From: Romanomermis culicivorax
Lineage: Eukaryota; Nematoda; Enoplea; Mermithida; Mermithidae
Length of the DNA stretch: 64,000 bases
NCBI GenBank assembly: GCA_963922205.1
Contig: CAWUHX010000325.1
Coordinates: 1-64,000 of the forward strand
Direction of reading: 5' to 3'
Part shown: one piece after another, positions 63,269 to 64,000 of the stretch
Layout of the letters: each line of letters begins with the position of its first letter
How positions within the stretch are numbered: position 1 is the first letter of the stretch
The notes under the pieces: generated by a model
Database searches by the model: none
What the model was told of the DNA's origin: nothing
Seen by the model: the letters and a program-made list of their open reading frames with translations, nothing else
Position numbers and translations under genes: made by a program

Positions 63269-63868
63269 TGTCGGGGATGGACATAGTCTATCTCCAGGTT
63301 GCGAAGAAATAGCCAAAGTCGACGCAAATCGCGTCGATGCCGATTTGCATAGACACCGCGCATAAAAATGCCGGTCGTCTATGTTTTTGGTCATTCTTTG
63401 ATTTATTGTTTATTTTATAATAAAGTGAATTGGCGGCCAGTTGGCCATATTATTATAATATTATTTTATATTATTTTTGTGGAGTTTTACGCCTGAAATA
63501 CAATGTCCCCCCGCCGGGCATTCGTTGGATTTCTCGCAGCGGAGGGAATGCAGGTTAGACCCCGGATTTCTGGAGTGCCACCCAGCGTGCAAGTCTGCAT
63601 TTACAACTCAATTCTCGGCCTGACTTCTAGGTTTGCCCCTGTTTTGAAGTTACTTGAGCTCAGAGAGTTATTTAATCTTCTGCAGTTCTTTGGAATGAAA
63701 GCAGGAGATCTTTGTTGATTTTGAGACTGACCGAACTGTTGCAAACTTATTCTACCTAAGGTTTCGGCCTGATTAGGTGAATTAGCAAATGACTGATTAG
63801 GTCTATTTTTGATATCAAATCATTTATTGATATTTCTCAACTTCCACCAAAGTCTCATTTCAACACCT
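63269..63868 (+). other. About 600-bp insert splitting a hairpin-family fragment
   Basis: The hairpin-family word GACCGCGCCTGATAG (intact at 60315-60340) is broken here: TGCTAACAGCCGCGC ends near 63268 and CTGATAGAAACTAG resumes near 63868. The insert has a GC-richer start and a 71-codon frame at 63503-63718 (MSPRRAFVGFLAAEGM...) with no known domain. Its ends show no clear inverted repeats. Confidence 0.4.
63503..63718 (+). CDS. 71-codon open frame, unknown
   Basis: ATG at 63503, GC-richer than the surroundings, with GVPPSVQVCIYNSILGLTSR and a leucine-rich end. A possible donor (GCAG|GTTAGA) lies inside. It could be an exon of an unrecognised gene or part of the insert. No evidence decides. 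Confidence 0.15.
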   Translation: MSPRRAFVGFLAAEGMQVRPRISGVPPSVQVCIYNSILGLTSRFAPVLKLLELRELFNLLQFFGMKAGDLC

Positions 63869-64000
63869 GATAGAAACTAGTTAAGATTATATCCATGATC
63901 GGCGCGAAGCGCCGGAAATTTTGAGATTTTGACCTTTTTAAGTCCACCAAAACGCATTTTTTCAGTTTTGAATTCCCCAAAATTTTTTCCTCAATGGGAA
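63869..64000 (-). mobile_element. Hairpin-family fragment running off the window
   Basis: CTGATAGAAACTAGTTAAG, the GC hairpin at 63900, AGTCCACCAAAACGCAT and CCCCAAAATTTTTTCCTCA follow the same order as 60330-60460. Confidence 0.65.
63900..63914. repeat. GC hairpin CGGCGC-GAA-GCGCCG
   Basis: 6-bp perfect stem with GAA loop (core GCGAAGC). Confidence 0.85.

Overview
The window looks like nuclear DNA of a small invertebrate animal, most likely a nematode. It is AT-rich and intron-rich, with splice acceptors of the TTTTCAG type. It holds one conserved animal gene and a short run of five CCTAAG units, which is the nematode telomere unit TTAGGC on the other strand. Species cannot be named. The first 43 bases are not genomic: they match the PCR adaptor of the PacBio ultra-low-input (SMART-type) amplification kit, preceded by a barcode-like 16-mer. 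Position 1 is therefore probably a raw contig end from an amplified, tiny specimen.

One protein-coding gene dominates. Eighteen exons on the plus strand, from about 3685 to 51425, join in frame into 1,760 codons plus a stop. They encode a Rho GTPase-activating protein of the ARHGAP21/ARHGAP23 family (C. elegans PAC-1, fly RhoGAP19D). The model has a split PH domain (exons 7-8), a complete RhoGAP domain with arginine finger (exons 11-15), an acidic/basic tail and a C-terminal RRHTL motif. The N-terminal PDZ domain usual in this family was not found.

The introns are a transposon graveyard. The 17-kb intron 4 (9821-26971) and introns 2, 6, 9, 11, 15, 16 and 17 carry at least a dozen short DNA transposons. 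Most have recognisable inverted ends, and many have 8-bp target-site duplications (TSDs), the hallmark of the hAT superfamily. One case is a clean nest of one element inside another. Broken hAT transposase remnants lie nearby: a C-terminal region at about 16942-17350 and an N-terminal zinc-finger-like piece at 44184-44330, both on the minus strand. Degenerate LINE (CR1/Jockey-like) pieces lie at 11930-12178, 16277-16745 and 18686-21000, all on the minus strand.

A GC-rich hairpin of the form CCGGCGC-GAA-GCGCCGG recurs about fifteen times inside otherwise different elements. The subterminal palindromes differ from family to family. This modular pattern is the most unusual feature of the window.

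Downstream of the gene (51426-64000) no real gene was recognised. The region holds two solo LTRs of one family (TG...CA ends, separate 4-bp TSDs), a MULE-like element with 250-bp inverted arms and a 9-bp TSD, paired ACCCGTACGC elements and further hairpin-family fragments.
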